Shown piece after piece: positions 29,287 to 42,049 of a stretch of 64,000 nt of DNA (positions are counted from its first letter, which is position 1; each line of letters starts with the position of its first letter). The stretch lies in assembly GCA_024516035.1 (NCBI GenBank), contig CM044964.1, positions 11,449,914-11,513,913 on the forward strand, written 5' to 3'. Source of the stretch: Bactericera cockerelli. Taxonomy: Eukaryota; Arthropoda; Insecta; Hemiptera; Triozidae. Below the pieces are notes generated by a model. It was not told the DNA's origin. It ran no database searches and saw nothing but the letters and a program-made list of their open reading frames with translations. A program made the position numbers and the translations under genes.

Positions 29287-30089
29287 TTATCTTTTTCTCC
29301 CGTACGACACGGTGTATCCTAAATTGGACATCAGAGAGTCCCTCAGAACGTTCTTGAACTGTTTCTCCATGTAATTGGTGAGCAAACTCCGAGATCCTTT
29401 GATAAAAACCTGTTCCATCTCACTCTCCAAATCCTCCTCCCCATCGACCCGCCCACTCCTGTAGACCCTCACGTTCTCGCCACCAGAATCGCTAGTGTCG
29501 TCACGCCTGGCAAGGATGTTCTTGCAATTGTAGGCGTGGACAGAAACATAGTTCGGCTCCAAATAGGTCGCTGTTGTTTTGATGTTGATGTTTCGGCTTG
29601 TATCGGTTTCGATAATTCTCTCGGGAATGGCGGAAAAACCGAGCCCAACCGATTTCAAACGAAGCGTCATATTGCAGCTTTCGACCGGGCGTGGTTGTTG
29701 GTGATGCATTTGGTTGTTGGAGCTGTGAAATGGGTTGTGAAGAGGGTTGTTGGAGTTGTAGTAGAGATTGTAGTTGTTTATCTGATCGAGAAAAGACTTC
29801 CCCTTTGGGTCGATCTCTCGGAGGAGGTATTCTCGGTTGTTTTCGGCAAAACTCGCCGGCTCAAATTGCTGAAGGAGTTTCTTGCCCACTGTGTCGCTCA
29901 CAAGTTGGATGTTCCCAGTGATGGAGAGGTCGCGGAAGAGAAGGTTGGTCTGTAGCAACTTGTGTAGGGTGTTGTAGCGACACTTGTCGATGTGGATGTA
30001 GCCTTGCTTGTGGTGGGGGAGACGAAGGCGAAGGTTTGTGACGTACATGTCATATGGGGCGGAGCGGAGTGGTTGATGCAGAGCATAGC
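29287..30089 (-). CDS. Secreted-protein gene, exon 3
   Basis: Acceptor GCTCCAG, then GCTATGCTCTG joins the G left from exon 2 to make GYALHQP. Runs 267 codons to TAA at 29287-29289. Confidence 0.85.
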
Positions 30090-33000
30090 CTGGAGCAAAG
30101 AGAAAGAAGTGAGACGTCATTAACTTTCATCAGAGTTCCTGTAAATTCCAAATTCTCTAAAACACACAACATATTCTTCACTTGGGTTTTTTATGTAGCA
30201 CTGCAGCTATTCCTTTAATTATGAAACTGATCCGTTCTTGTTCTAGGAAGATTAAGAATTCATAGCATCATCCCCAGACAGCACAGTCAACTGGATGTAT
30301 ACCATACTGTTAGGTGGAAAAAGTCTACTTGCCCACCTGGAAATCAGCTGGAGATTTCCACCTTCCACCTGACCTCCACCTGGAAATCAACTGGAAATGA
30401 ACTGGAAAGTAACCCAACTTTTAACTGGAAGTCAGTTGCCCAAAGTCAACTGGATTTGTTCCACTTATTTCCAGCTACTAGTAGCGCTCTCTAGTGGATG
30501 GGATAAGAAGTCACTACCCCAATGCTTACATACCTATTTACCTATACTGTACATTATCCTACATAATAATTAAATGCTACGCTCTTGGTTTTGAGGTCGT
30601 GGGTTCGAATCCCATTATATGCATTTTTTTGCAACAAAAAAAAAATAATAATAGTAATAAAAATACTAGAAACAAATGTATATTAGGCATACATTCAATT
30701 TAAGTTATTTTATTTAGAGGCCATACATTCAAATCTCATGAAGAATATTTTTTTTGTATAAAAATAAAGTAATAAATTTTAAATAGGTTTTTTTAACATA
30801 TATTATCAATTTTGAGTATAATTTTTTTATATAGAAATTTGGAAAGAAAAAGAAAATAACTAATCTGTTTTAAACAACACAATTCAACCCAGACAGCACC
30901 CAGACAGCACGGCAGGTGACTTCCAGTCTGGATTTAAGGTGGAAATATCCAGGTGTATAAAGTCAACTGGACCTCCAGCTGTCCCGACAGCTGGATTTTT
31001 CCATTATGGATTAAATCAGTTGACCAGCCACCTGGATATTTCCAACAAAAATCCATCTAGACTCAGTCACCTGGGCAGTCAGCTGGAAGTATAACGACTC
31101 TCTCCAGCTAGGACATGAGTAGAATTTAGTCAGTTGACCAGTCAGCTGGAAATGTTCCATATTTTTCCAGTTTACATAAAACGCATCCTTTGTTGAAGAC
31201 GCCATCTTTGATCTGTCGTAATTTCAGAAATTGTGATATTGGTGATTGTAAATTGTTTTAAATAATTAATAATTCTTTTAAATATTAGGTATTTTATTTA
31301 GTTTTGAACATTTTTAAATACAAATATCATTTTATTTAGTTTTGATCTTTTTTATAACTACTGGAAGTGTTTAGATAAAACTCGTAGATAAAACTCGTCC
31401 TTTGTTGAAGGAAATTCAGAAATTGTGATATTTTTGTGACAAATTGTGAATTGTTTTAAATAATTAATAATTCTCTTAAATATTAGGTATTTTATTTAGT
31501 TTTGAACATTTTTAAATACAAATATCATTTTTTACTTTGTCTTTGTGAAGAAAGAGGACAATCATAGTGTTTACTTTGTCATTTCTGAACTCCAAATTTG
31601 CTTTCGAGATGTTTCAAAAAATAGTTCTTTAGTTTATCTAAATCGTGACAGAAGAAAGAGGACAAGAAGCAGTTAATACTGGATCACCTTTTTCATCTGA
31701 CAATAACCATCCATTTCTAGAGACATCCACTTGGACCCTAACGAACTTTCTGCACTCTCCTGTTCCTGGACCTTCAGTGGGATTAACACCTTCAGTTCAC
31801 TTGGAATCATACCAGCTACCCATATTAATCTCACCTAGCCTAGCCAAGCCAAAGTAGGACCATGAATGCTAGTCTCATGTGTTAAGGGAAACAGAATTTT
31901 TTATGCTCAAGATCTCTTGACCATAGGTTGGCTAAAAAAAGGTTCTGGTTCAAGCAAAGAAACAGCTGAATGCATAGTGCTAGATAGTGAAATTTTTGAC
32001 TCTGTGGATTTTATTTAGATGTACAATACATATTATTATAAAATGAATATTTCACTGATAGGTGGTTCTGCCACACTAAAAAATGATGTTTAGGTACTTT
32101 GTGACATGCTTCCTGATTACTTGATTTAAAATTAATTGGCCAATTTACTGTGCACTGTTCATAATAACAATAATAGCTATTGTGCTCTCTCTACCACCTT
32201 ATTACTATGAAGGCCCTTAAATTTTGAGTTAATTTTATATCTATTTAAAAAAAGTGTTCCACACTATTGTGTTTTATAATTTCACTAGTCTTAACTAGTC
32301 AATTTTGTTTTAATTTAAGTATAACAATGTTTTTTGGTAATAATTCTCAAAGCAAACAACCCAGCAATTCTAATTAGCCACAGCAGTACATAAATTGTCA
32401 TGAAGGATTACAAATACATAATAACATTCACTAATCCATGTTCAACCCCGTTAGACATTGCTTAACTTTTGCAATTTCATGAAAACTGGTGTATTCCATG
32501 CCCCATCTTCATTTTCTGCTGGCTATTAGTTTATTTCTTTGTTATTTTTGGTTTCTCAAAAGAAATATATTTTAATTTACATAGTATTATTATTTTATTG
32601 TGATTATGTACATGTTATGAGCATATTTTATAATTGGATATCATTATTTTATTTCTATACTAGCTAAAACCTGGCATTTTGTCACCATTAAGGTTTTTTC
32701 TCATGGCCGGTGTCCCAATAAAAATAATAATAACACTTTTAACTGGAAGGTAACCACCAGGTAAGGTTAAAGGTTATGCTCAAAGCATTTTCTACCACCT
32801 AACCCTCAGAGTCTTATTATTATGTGGTCACAACCATAATGAGGAAAAAATTGAAACAACGGAACCCTACGCTAGGTTAATTATCTGACTAGCGCATTAA
32901 CCACTTGATTACCAGTGCACTTGAAAATTGTATTAGATATTTTAATTTTGATAATTTTCTAGTATGTTGAAGGTGGCTTAGGGGGGGTGAACTCTCAGTG

Positions 33001-36000
33001 AGAGTACCGTTTGGTATTGTAACCCCAAGAGGACATAGTCAGCCAGACATGCATAACTTTGAGTTTTATATATAGAGATTATACCTATTTAGGAAATACT
33101 TTACATTGGTACAAGGTCTTGTGACATGATGGAAATTTGATAGTGCATTTTACACTTTTGGGACAATTTTTTTAATAATAAACACTCTTATTGTAAAAAT
33201 ATAATAATGTTAAAGAGTCTTATTTGAATTGTGTTGTTTAAAACAGATTAGTTATTTTCTTTTTCTTTCCAAATTTCTATATAAAAAAAATTATACTCAA
33301 AATTGTGTGTGTGTACGTGTTAAAAAAACCTATTTAAAATTTATTACTTTATTTTTATACAAAAAAAAATATTCTTCATGAGATTTGAATGCATGGCCTC
33401 TAAATTAAATAACTGAAATTGAATTTATGCCTAATATACATTTGTTTCTAGTATTTTTATTACTATTATTATTTGAAAAAAAAAGGCATATAATGGGATT
33501 CGAACCCACAACCTCAAAACCAAGAGCGTAGCATTTGATTATTATGTAGTATAATGTACAGTATAGGTAAATAGGTATGTCAACATTGTGGTAGTGAGTT
33601 ACTACCCATCCACTAGAGAGCGCTACAAGTAGCTGGAAATAAGTGGAACAAATCCAGTTGACTTTGGGCAACTGACTTCCAGTTAAAAGTTGGGTTACTT
33701 TCCAGTTCATTTCCAGTTGATTTCCAGGTGGAGGTCAGGTGGAAGGTGGAAATCTCCAGCTGATTTCCAGGTGGGCAAGTAGACTTTTTCCACCTAACAG
33801 TATGGTATACATCCAGTTGACTGTGCTGTCTGGGCACGGAAGTTGACTTCCAGTCTGGATTTAAGGTGGAAATATCCAGGTGTATAAAGTCAACTGGACC
33901 TCCAACTGTCCCGACAGCTGGATTTTTCCATCATGGATTAAATCAGTTGACCAGCCACCTGGATATTTCCAACAAAAATCCATCTAGACTCAGTCACCTG
34001 GGCAGTCAGCTGGAAGTATAACGACTCTCTCCAGCTAGGACATAACTAGAATTTAGTCAGTTGACCAGTCAGCTGGAAATGCTCCACATTTTTCCAGTTC
34101 AGTTAAAACGCGTTCTCGGATAGATTCGGGTTTCACACGAACTTTACCGAGAGTGTTCTTGTTGAATTCGCCATCTTTAATCTTTGAATAATTTTTTTGA
34201 GAAATTTCGTTTTTGTGATTCTCGATTATTGTGAGTTGTTTTAATTCTTTTTATAATTGGAACCTATTTCAATTAGTTTTTGAACATTTTTATAACTACT
34301 GCAAGTGTTAATTGTTGGGGAACAAAATGAAACTTGACAACACTGGTTTTATATTTTCATTTTTCCCTCTTGTCTTTTTGTTATTAAGAATGTGTGATCT
34401 GTTCTTGACGTTCTGCCTTTTGAATCTTTTGCTGGAAAACCTTTTGTAATCTCTGTACTCCAATAAAATATGTTACTTATCAGACTAAACTGCATCTCTG
34501 TGTTTTGTTATTTAACATAAACCAACATTAATTCTTACTGAACTTCAAATTTGATTTCGAGAAAGTGTTAATTCTTACTGAACTCCATATTTGATTTTGA
34601 AATGTCACAGAAGGAGTTCTTTGGTTTGTCTAAAATTCTAAATCGTGAATCGTGACAGAAGAAAAGGAGAGGACACAACAAACAGTTAATAATGGATAAC
34701 ATTCTTCATTGGACAATACTCCATGGAGTACTTGGATGCATGCACTTGGACAATAATGAACTTTCTGCACTCTAGTGTTCCTGGACACTGGACAGTCAAC
34801 ACCATCAATTCACTTGGAATTGTACCTTAAAAAAGGTCCTGGGTCAAGCAAGGAAACAGCTGAATTATCTGATGTATGGTGCTAGATAATGAAAATTTTC
34901 ATTCTGTGGATTTTATTTAGATATGCAATACATAATATATTATTATAAATGAATTTTTCACTCGTACGTGCTTCTGCCACACTAAAAAGATGATGTAGTG
35001 TATACTTTTTTACATGCTTCCTGATTATTTGACTCAAAATTAATTAGCCAATCTTCTGTGCACTGTCTCTAATAATAATATTAACTATTCAGCTTTCTAA
35101 ACCACCTTATTACTATGAAGCCCTCAAATTTTGTGTTCATTTTATATCTATTAAAAAAAAGTGTTCCACACTATTGTGTTTTATAATTTCACTAGTCTTA
35201 ACAATTAAGTCAATTTTGTTTTAATTTAAGTATAACAATGCTTTTTTGGTAATAATTCTCAAAGCAAACAACCCAGCAATTCTAATTAGCCACAGAAGTA
35301 TGTAAATTGTCATGAAGGATTACAAATACATAATAAAATTCACTAATCCATGTTCCACCACGTTAGACATTGCTTAACTTTTGCAATTTCATGAAAACTG
35401 GTGTATTCCATGCCCCATCTTCATTTTCTGCTGGCTATTAGTTTATTTCTTTGTTATTTTTGGTTTCACAAAAGAAATATATTTTAATTTACATAGTATT
35501 ATTATTTTATTGTGATTATGTACATGTTATGAGCATATTTTATAATTGGATATCATTATTTTATTTCTATACTAGCTAAAACCTGGCATTTTGTCACCAT
35601 TAAGGTTTTTTCTCATGGCCGGCCGGTGTCCCAATAAAAATAATAATAACACTTTTAATTGGAAGGTAACCACCAGGTAAGGTTAAAGGTTATGCTCAAA
35701 GCATTTTCTACTAACCTAACCCTCAGAGTCTTATTATTATGTGGTCACAACCATAATGAGGAAAAATTTGAAACAACGGAACCCTACGCTAGGTTGATTA
35801 TCTGACTAGCGCGTTAACCACTTGATTACCAGTGCACTTGAAAATTGTATTAGATATTTTAATTTTGATAATTTTCTAGTATGTTGAAGGTGGCCTAGGG
35901 GGGGTGAACTCTCAGTGAGAGTACCGTTTGGTATTGTAACCCCAAGAGGACATAGTCAGCCAGACATGCACAACTTTGAGTTTTATATATAGAGATTATA

Positions 36001-39000
36001 CCTACTTAGGAAATAATTGTGATACATTGGTACAAGGTCTTGTGACATGATGGAAATTTGATAGTGCATTTTACACTTTTGGGACAATTTTTTAATAATA
36101 AACACTCTTATTGAAAAATATAATCATGTTAAAGAGTCTTATTTGAATTGTGTTGTTTAAAACAGATTAGTTATTTTCTTTTTCTTTCCAAATTTCTATA
36201 AAAAAAATTATACCCAAATTTGTGTGTGGGTATGTGTTAAAAAAACCTATTTAAAATTTATTACTTTATTTTTATACAAAAAAAATATTCTTCATGAGAT
36301 TTGAATGTATGGCCTCTAAATTAAATAACTGAAATTGAATTTATGCCTAATATACATTTGTTTCTAGTATTTTTATTACTATTATTATTTTTTTTTGAAA
36401 AAAAAAATGCATATAATGGGATTCGAACCCATGACCTCAAAACCAAGAGCGTAGCATTTGATTATTATGTAGTATAATGTACAGTATAGGTAAATAGGTA
36501 TGTCAACATTGTGGTAGTGAGTTACTACCCATCTACTAGAGAGCGCTACAAGTAGCTGGAAATAAGTGGAACAAATCCAGTTGACTTTGGGCAACTGACT
36601 TCCAGTTAAAAGTTGGGTTACTTTCCAGTTCATTTCCAGTTGATTTCCAGGTGGAGGTCAGGTGGAAGGTGGAAATCTCCAGCTGATTTCCAGGTGGGCA
36701 AGTAGACTTTTTCCACCTAACAGTATGGTATACATCCAGTTGACTGTGCTGTCTGGGAAATAAGACTCTTTAACATTATTATATTTTTACAATACAAGTG
36801 TTTATTTTTAAAAAAATTGTCCCAAAAGTGTAAAATGCACTATCAAATTTCCACCATGTCACAAGACCTTGTACTAATGTATCACAAGTATGTCCTAAGT
36901 AGGTATAATCTCTATATATAAAACTCAAAGTTGTGCATGTCTGGCTGACTATGTCTTCTTGGGGTTACAATACCAAACGGTACTCTCACTGAGAGTTCAC
37001 CCCCCCTAAGCCACCTTCAACATACTAGAAAATTATCAAAATTAAAATATCTAATACAATTTTCAAGTGCACTGGTAATCAAGTGGTTAACGCGCTAGTC
37101 AGATAATCAACCTAGCGTAGGGTTCCGTTGTTTCAAATTTTTCCTCATTATGGTTGTGACCACATAATAATAAGACTCTGAGGGTTAGGTGGTAGAAAAT
37201 GCTTTGAGCATAACCTTTAACCTTACCTGGTGGTTACCTTCCAATTAAAAGTGTTATTATTATTTTTATTGGGACACCGGCCGGCCATGAGAAAAAACCT
37301 TAATGGTGACAAAATGCCAGGTTTTAGCTAGTATAGAAATAAAATAATGATATCCAATTATAAAATATGCTCATAACATGTACATAATCACAATAAAATA
37401 ATAATACTATGTAAATTAAAATATATTTCTTTTGTGAAACCAAAAATAACAAAGAAATAAACTAATAGCCAGCAGAAAATGAAGATGGGGCATGGAATAC
37501 ACCAGTTTTCATGAAAATGCAAAAGTTAAGCAATGTCTTTGAACGTGGTTGAACATGGATTAGTGAATGTTATTATGTATTTGTAATCCTTCATGACAAT
37601 TTATATACTGCTGTGGCTAATTAGAATTGCTGGGTTGTTTGCTTTGAGAATTATTACCAAAAAACATTGTTATACTTAAATTAAAACAAAATTGACTTGT
37701 TAAGACTAGTGAAATTATAAAACACAATAACACAATAGTGTGGAACACTTTTTTTAAATAGATATAAAATTAACTCAAAATTTAAGGGGCTTCATAGTAA
37801 TAAGGTGGTAGAGAGAGCACAATAGTTATTATTGTTATTATTAACAGTTCACAGTAAATTGGCCAATTAATTTTAAATCAAGTAATCAGGAAGCATGTCA
37901 CAAAGTAAACATCATTTTTTAGTGTGGCAGAACCACCTATGAGTGAAATATTCATTTTATTATAATATGTATTGTACATCTAAATAAAATCCACAGAGTG
38001 AAAAATTTCACTATCTAGCACTATGCATTCAGCTGTTTCTTTGCTTGAACCAGAACCTTTTTTTAGCCAACCTATGGTCAAGAGATCGAGCATAAAAAAT
38101 TCTGTTTCCCTTAACACATGAGACTAGCATTCATGGTCCTACTTTGGCTTGGCTAGGCTAGGTGAGATTAATATGGGTAGCTGGTATGATTCCAAGTGAA
38201 CTGAAGGTGTTTGTCATTGTGTGATTGTGCTAGTCCAGGAACAGCAGAGTGCAGAAAGTTCATTAGGGTCCAAGTGGATGTCTCTAGAAATGGATGGTTA
38301 TTGTCAGATGAAAAAGGTGATCCAGTATTAACTGTTTCTTGTCCTTTCCTTTTCTTCTGTCACGATTCACGATTTAGACAAACTAAAGAACTATTTTTTG
38401 AAACATCTCGAAAGCAAATTTGGAGTTCAGAAATCACAAATTAAACACTTTCAGTAGTTATAAAAAAGATGTTCAAAACTAATTAAAATATTATTTGTAT
38501 TTAAAATATGTTCAAATAAATGAAATACCTATTATTTAAGAGAATTATTAATTATTTAAAACAATTCACAATTTGTCACAAAAATATCACAAATTCTGAA
38601 TTTCCTTCAACAAAGGACGAGTTTTATCTAAACACTTCCAGGACGAGTTTTATCAAGATCAAAACTAATTAAAATGATATTTGTATTTAAAAATGTTCAA
38701 AACTAAATGAAATACATATTTAAAAGAATTATTAATTATTTAAAACAATTTACAATCACCAATATCACAATTTCTGAAATTACGAAAGATCAAAGATGGC
38801 GTCTTCAACAAAGGACGCGTTTTATGTAAACTGGAAAAATATGGAACATTTCCAGCTGACTGGTCAACTGACTAAATTCTACTCATGTCCTAGCTGGAGA
38901 GAGTCGTTATATTTCCAGCTGACTGCCCAGGTGACTGAGTCTAGATGGATTTTTGTTGGAAATATCCAGGTGGCTGGTCAACTGATTAAATCCATAATGG

Positions 39001-41691
39001 AAAAATCCAGCTGTCGGGACAGTTGGAGGTCCAGTTGACTTTATACACCTGGATATTTCCACCTTAAATCCAGACTGGAAGTCACCTTCCGTGCTGTCTG
39101 GGATCATAGGGTGGCGTCATCGTGAACGATGGTAGCCAGACTGTGGAGGAATGACTCAGCAGTTAACCCACTGTCTTTACAAGGAGACTAATAATTGACA
39201 AGGGCCCCCAGAACCAAGCCAATGCTGGTATACTCCCTGTTAATAGTCCCCCAGCCAGACTAGCAAGGATTTCAAAAATATATCTTATTTGTGTTAATCA
39301 CGATGTAATAACTTTATTCATACCTGACAAATCCAAAGTGGAAGAGTCTGTGCTAGAAGATCTCCGGTTGGAAAGACTCCCCAACACATTGTGCACCCTG
39401 TATGTGCATTTGTCCAGAGGAGATGAGAAGTGGCGAGGCAAGGAGTCTTCTGAAATGAGAAATCAGAAACAGAAGGTAAGTTGAAGTCATTTCGTTGAAA
39501 CTTTAACTTATTTTGGGGCTTTACGTTGCTTTTAACTACATGGCCATTTCACAACGAGGGTTGAGTGGTAAAACCTCATAGGTTATTTTGGAGTTAAAGT
39601 GCAAATTCTTTAACTAGAATGAGGGTCATTAGTCATTATTTCCTAAACATTCTGATAACTCCTAACTGTGCACATAAACATTATGAAATTATGAACCAAG
39701 CATTAAAATATTTGAGATCAAAAGTTTTCATAACGCTTGCAAAATAATCAGCCACTTTACAATAAAATTTCAATTTGAAAAAAAAAAAAATTAAAGTTAT
39801 ATTTTTGGTTTAGTTTAAACATTTCAAGTTAATAAAATAGGAATACCTAGTACCTGAACTACATATGACGACATTGAAAAATAAGTGAAGAAGCGAACAC
39901 AAATTACGTAGACAAGCTCATGCAGGCATCCGCCGTACGTAACATCTACGTATTCAAGGCATGGGCACCAATACGTATCCGAAGTTCGCGATGTGGCGGA
40001 CACAAGTTACGTAGTCAAGCTCATGCAGGCATCCGCCGTACGTAACATCTACGTATTCAAGGCATGGGCACCAATACGTATTCAGAGTTCGCGATGTGGC
40101 GGACACAAGTTACGTAGACAAGCTCATGCAGGCATCCGCCGTACGTAACATCTACGTATTCAAGGCATGGGCCCCAATACGTATCCAGTGTTCGCGATGT
40201 GGCGGACAGAAAAGTTTCAAGATGGCATGAAAGAAGCCTGGAACTTTGCTGTAAATATTTTTACGATAATTATGTTTGATCGTGTTTGTGTCAATAAATC
40301 ATGCAGGCATCCGCCGTACGTAACATCTACGTATTCAAGGCATGGGCACCAATACGTATTCAGAGTTCGCGATGTGGCGGACACAAGTTACGTAGACAAG
40401 CTCATGCAGGCATCCGCCGTACGTAACATCTACGTATTCAAGGCATGGGCACCAATACGTATTTAGAGTTCGCGATGTGACGGGCACAAGTTACGTAGTC
40501 AAGCTCATGCAGGCATCCGCCGTACGTAACATCTACGTATTCAAGGCATGGGCACCAATACGTATTTAGAGTTCGCGATGTGGCGGGCACAAGTTACGTA
40601 GTCAAGCTCATGCAGGCATCCCCCGTACGTAACATCTATGTACGTATTCAAGGCATGGGCACCAATACGTATTCAGAGTTCGCGATGTGGCGGACACAAG
40701 TTACGTAGACAAGCTCATGCAGGCATGCGCCGTACGTAACATCTACGTATTCAAGGCATGGGCACCAATACGTATGCAAGGTTCGCGATGTGGCGGACAG
40801 AAAAGTTTCAAGATGGCATGAAAGAAGCCAGGAACTTTGCTGTAAATATTTATACGATAATTATGTTTGATCGTGTTTGGGTCAATAAATTATTAATATT
40901 TCAAGATAGCTATTTGTGACTTATTCACTGATGTAAGCATGCACAACGATGGCTCCCTCTGATGATCAATTTCAGTAAGTGGCAACATGATCCACATTAT
41001 CATGTACCTATTGAAAAAGGCTTTTTAATAATAATAATAATTACATACGTTATAATCCTTAGTGAGGGTGTCCTACTAAATACTAAAGCAATAGACAGTG
41101 TACACCTTAAATAGTGCTTAAAAAAGGGTAAGTGATATATAATCTGTTTGGCGTTACCATTATGTACAAATGAAATATATAAGACCCTGTTTGACTGCTG
41201 GTGTAAAGGGATTTTTCAGTCTTACCCTTGGTAGCATAAACATTAATTAAAAATAAAAAAATAGTCACTTATTCGAACAGTTCTTTTTGAGGAAAATGAT
41301 GATGTTGGGTGTAAGGGTTGGGTAGATAATATTTCCTCAGACAATAACCCCGCCCTTTAGGTAGGACATTAGCTTTATTATCTTTTTTGCTCTTGTTGCT
41401 TTGTTCAATCAATAAATTTTTTCTTTATAATTTCATTGTATTTTACTTTAAATCTTGTTTGTACTTTGTCTATACCTATTAAAGCTTAATATAATAATAA
41501 TAATAATGATGATAATGATAATGATAATGACGAGTATATTGATGAAGTAGGCACAAACCTTCTGCCGATTCTTGTCGCGACTCCTGTTGTTTGTCCGGAT
41601 ACTTGATGATCTTCACCTCCTCATTCACGATGGCTTTGCAGTCCGGCAGACACATAGCGAGCAGGAACAACCATCTGGACGTACCCAACAT
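29287..41691 (-). CDS. Predicted secreted protein, three exons, 353 residues
   Basis: Minus-strand exons 41691-41559, 39449-39324, 30089-29287. Lengths 133, 126 and 803 nt sum to 354 codons with stop, and both junctions keep frame. Starts MLGTSRWLFLLAMCLPDCKA, a clear signal peptide; an upstream in-frame Met at 41712 would add seven residues. Exon 2 has LDKCTYRVHNVLG and a Ser-rich segment. Exon 3 has RSAPYDMYVTNLRLRLPHHK, LLFRDLSITGNIQLVSD, a low-complexity Asn/His/Gln stretch (around residues 200-230), EPNYVSVHAYNCKN and QVFIKGSRSLLTNYMEKQF, ending GYTVSYGRKR. The alternating RDLSITGNIQL pattern and the C-terminal helix resemble insect JHBP/takeout-type lipid carriers, but I am not sure of it. 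No membrane anchor is seen. Intron 2 holds an 8.8-kb transposon composite, intron 1 a 104-bp satellite. Confidence 0.8.
30899..33834 (+). mobile_element. CCCAGACAGCAC element, copy 1
   Basis: Left end CCCAGACAGCACGGCAGGTG, then a long subterminal zone of CAACTGGA/TCCAGTTG and CAGCTGG motifs. Right end CCAGTTGACTGTGCTGTCTG. Contains an AATGCTCAAAGCATTTTCTA-family repeat (32720-32840) and a tRNA-like SINE (33480-33540). Confidence 0.8.
33835..36757 (+). mobile_element. CCCAGACAGCAC element, copy 2
   Basis: Same structure as copy 1 but the first nine bases of the left end are missing (starts CACGGAAGTTGACTTCCAG directly after copy 1). It carries extra sequence at about 34100-34560. Confidence 0.8.
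36758..39102 (-). mobile_element. CCCAGACAGCAC element, copy 3, inverted
   Basis: Reverse complement of the 30899-33240 part. It ends TTCCGTGCTGTCTGGG. Together with copy 2 it makes a palindrome centred at about 36440-36760. Confidence 0.8.
39105..39262. repeat. Dispersed repeat shared with 56560-56708
   Basis: ATAGGGTGGCGTCATCGTGA, ACGATGGTAGC, GGAATGACTCAG, CTTTACAAGGAG and AGTCCCCCAGCCAGACT occur in both places in the same orientation. Confidence 0.8.
39324..39449 (-). CDS. Secreted-protein gene, exon 2
   Basis: Acceptor CATTTCAG, donor TCAG/GTATGA. Encodes EDSLPRHFSSPLDKCTYRV, HNVLGSLSNRRSSSTDSS and TLDLS. Phase 1 at both ends. Confidence 0.8.
39890..40800. repeat. Satellite-like array of a roughly 104-bp unit
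   Basis: About eight units of ACAAGTTACGTAGACAAGCT, CATGCAGGCATCCGCCGTAC, GTAACATCTACGTATTCAAG and CATGGGCACCAATACGTATT plus TTCGCGATGTGGCGG. TACGTA palindromes recur at regular spacing. Two units are followed by an identical 80-bp segment (AAAGTTTCAAGATGGCATGA) at 40207 and 40801. Confidence 0.9.
41559..41691 (-). CDS. Secreted-protein gene, exon 1 with signal peptide
   Basis: ATG at 41689-41691; donor GAAG/GTTTGT. Encodes the signal peptide and IVNEEVKIIKYPDKQQE. Alternative upstream ATG at 41710-41712. Confidence 0.75.
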
Positions 41692-41924
41692 CTCTAGATG
41701 GGGGTGAGACAAGAAGTAAGACTTAGGATTTTTTAACTTGTGGATGACTTTTTATTTGGAATTTAGAAAAAATCTTTTTCATTTCTCATCTAGACAACAA
41801 GAAAGTGAATTCTGCAATTTCAGCTCCCTAGGTATTGTTGAAAAGGAGATAATCGATCAGTAAGTCAGTTAATCAATTTAATGACAGATTTTCATTAAAA
41901 ATTATCACATATATTATGTATTAA

Positions 41925-42045
41925 TCACTTTCGTGATGTCACAACTACTCAAACTCGCTCCACTAAATCTTCACTGAACCCGGAGACTTGATCCACCGAC
42001 CTCCAGGTTACATGTCCGCCGCCTCATGGATCAAGCTACTGAGGT
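41925..42045 (-). mobile_element. tRNA-derived SINE
   Basis: Minus strand CAGTAGCTTGATCCATGAGG, GGAGGTCGGTGGATCAAGTC, then AAGATTTAGTGGAGCGAG and GTTGTGACATCACGAAAGTG. Same body as 53455-53570 and 63735-63865. Confidence 0.7.
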
Positions 42046-42049
42046 GATT

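Larger units (their letters stand above)
30273..39102. mobile_element. Composite array of a CCCAGACAGCAC-end DNA transposon
   Basis: Four related units: a truncated inverted piece (30273-30898), two head-to-tail copies (30899-33834 and 33835-36757) and one inverted copy (36758-39102). The outer ends are CCCAGACAGCAC and GTGCTGTCTGGG, and ATCAT occurs on both outer flanks (30267-30271 and 39103-39107). No transposase ORF; non-autonomous. Confidence 0.85.

Noticed and set aside
29536..29955. 139-codon ORF on + opposite the secreted-protein exon
   Set aside because: Antisense shadow of exon 3, which is supported by in-frame splicing with two other exons.
38796..39038. 80-codon ORF, also in reverse at 31011-31205
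   Set aside because: It is the translation of a transposon's subterminal CAGCTGG repeats; open by chance.
40167..40466. 99-codon ORF
   Set aside because: Lies in the 104-bp satellite; repeats lacking stops in one frame.
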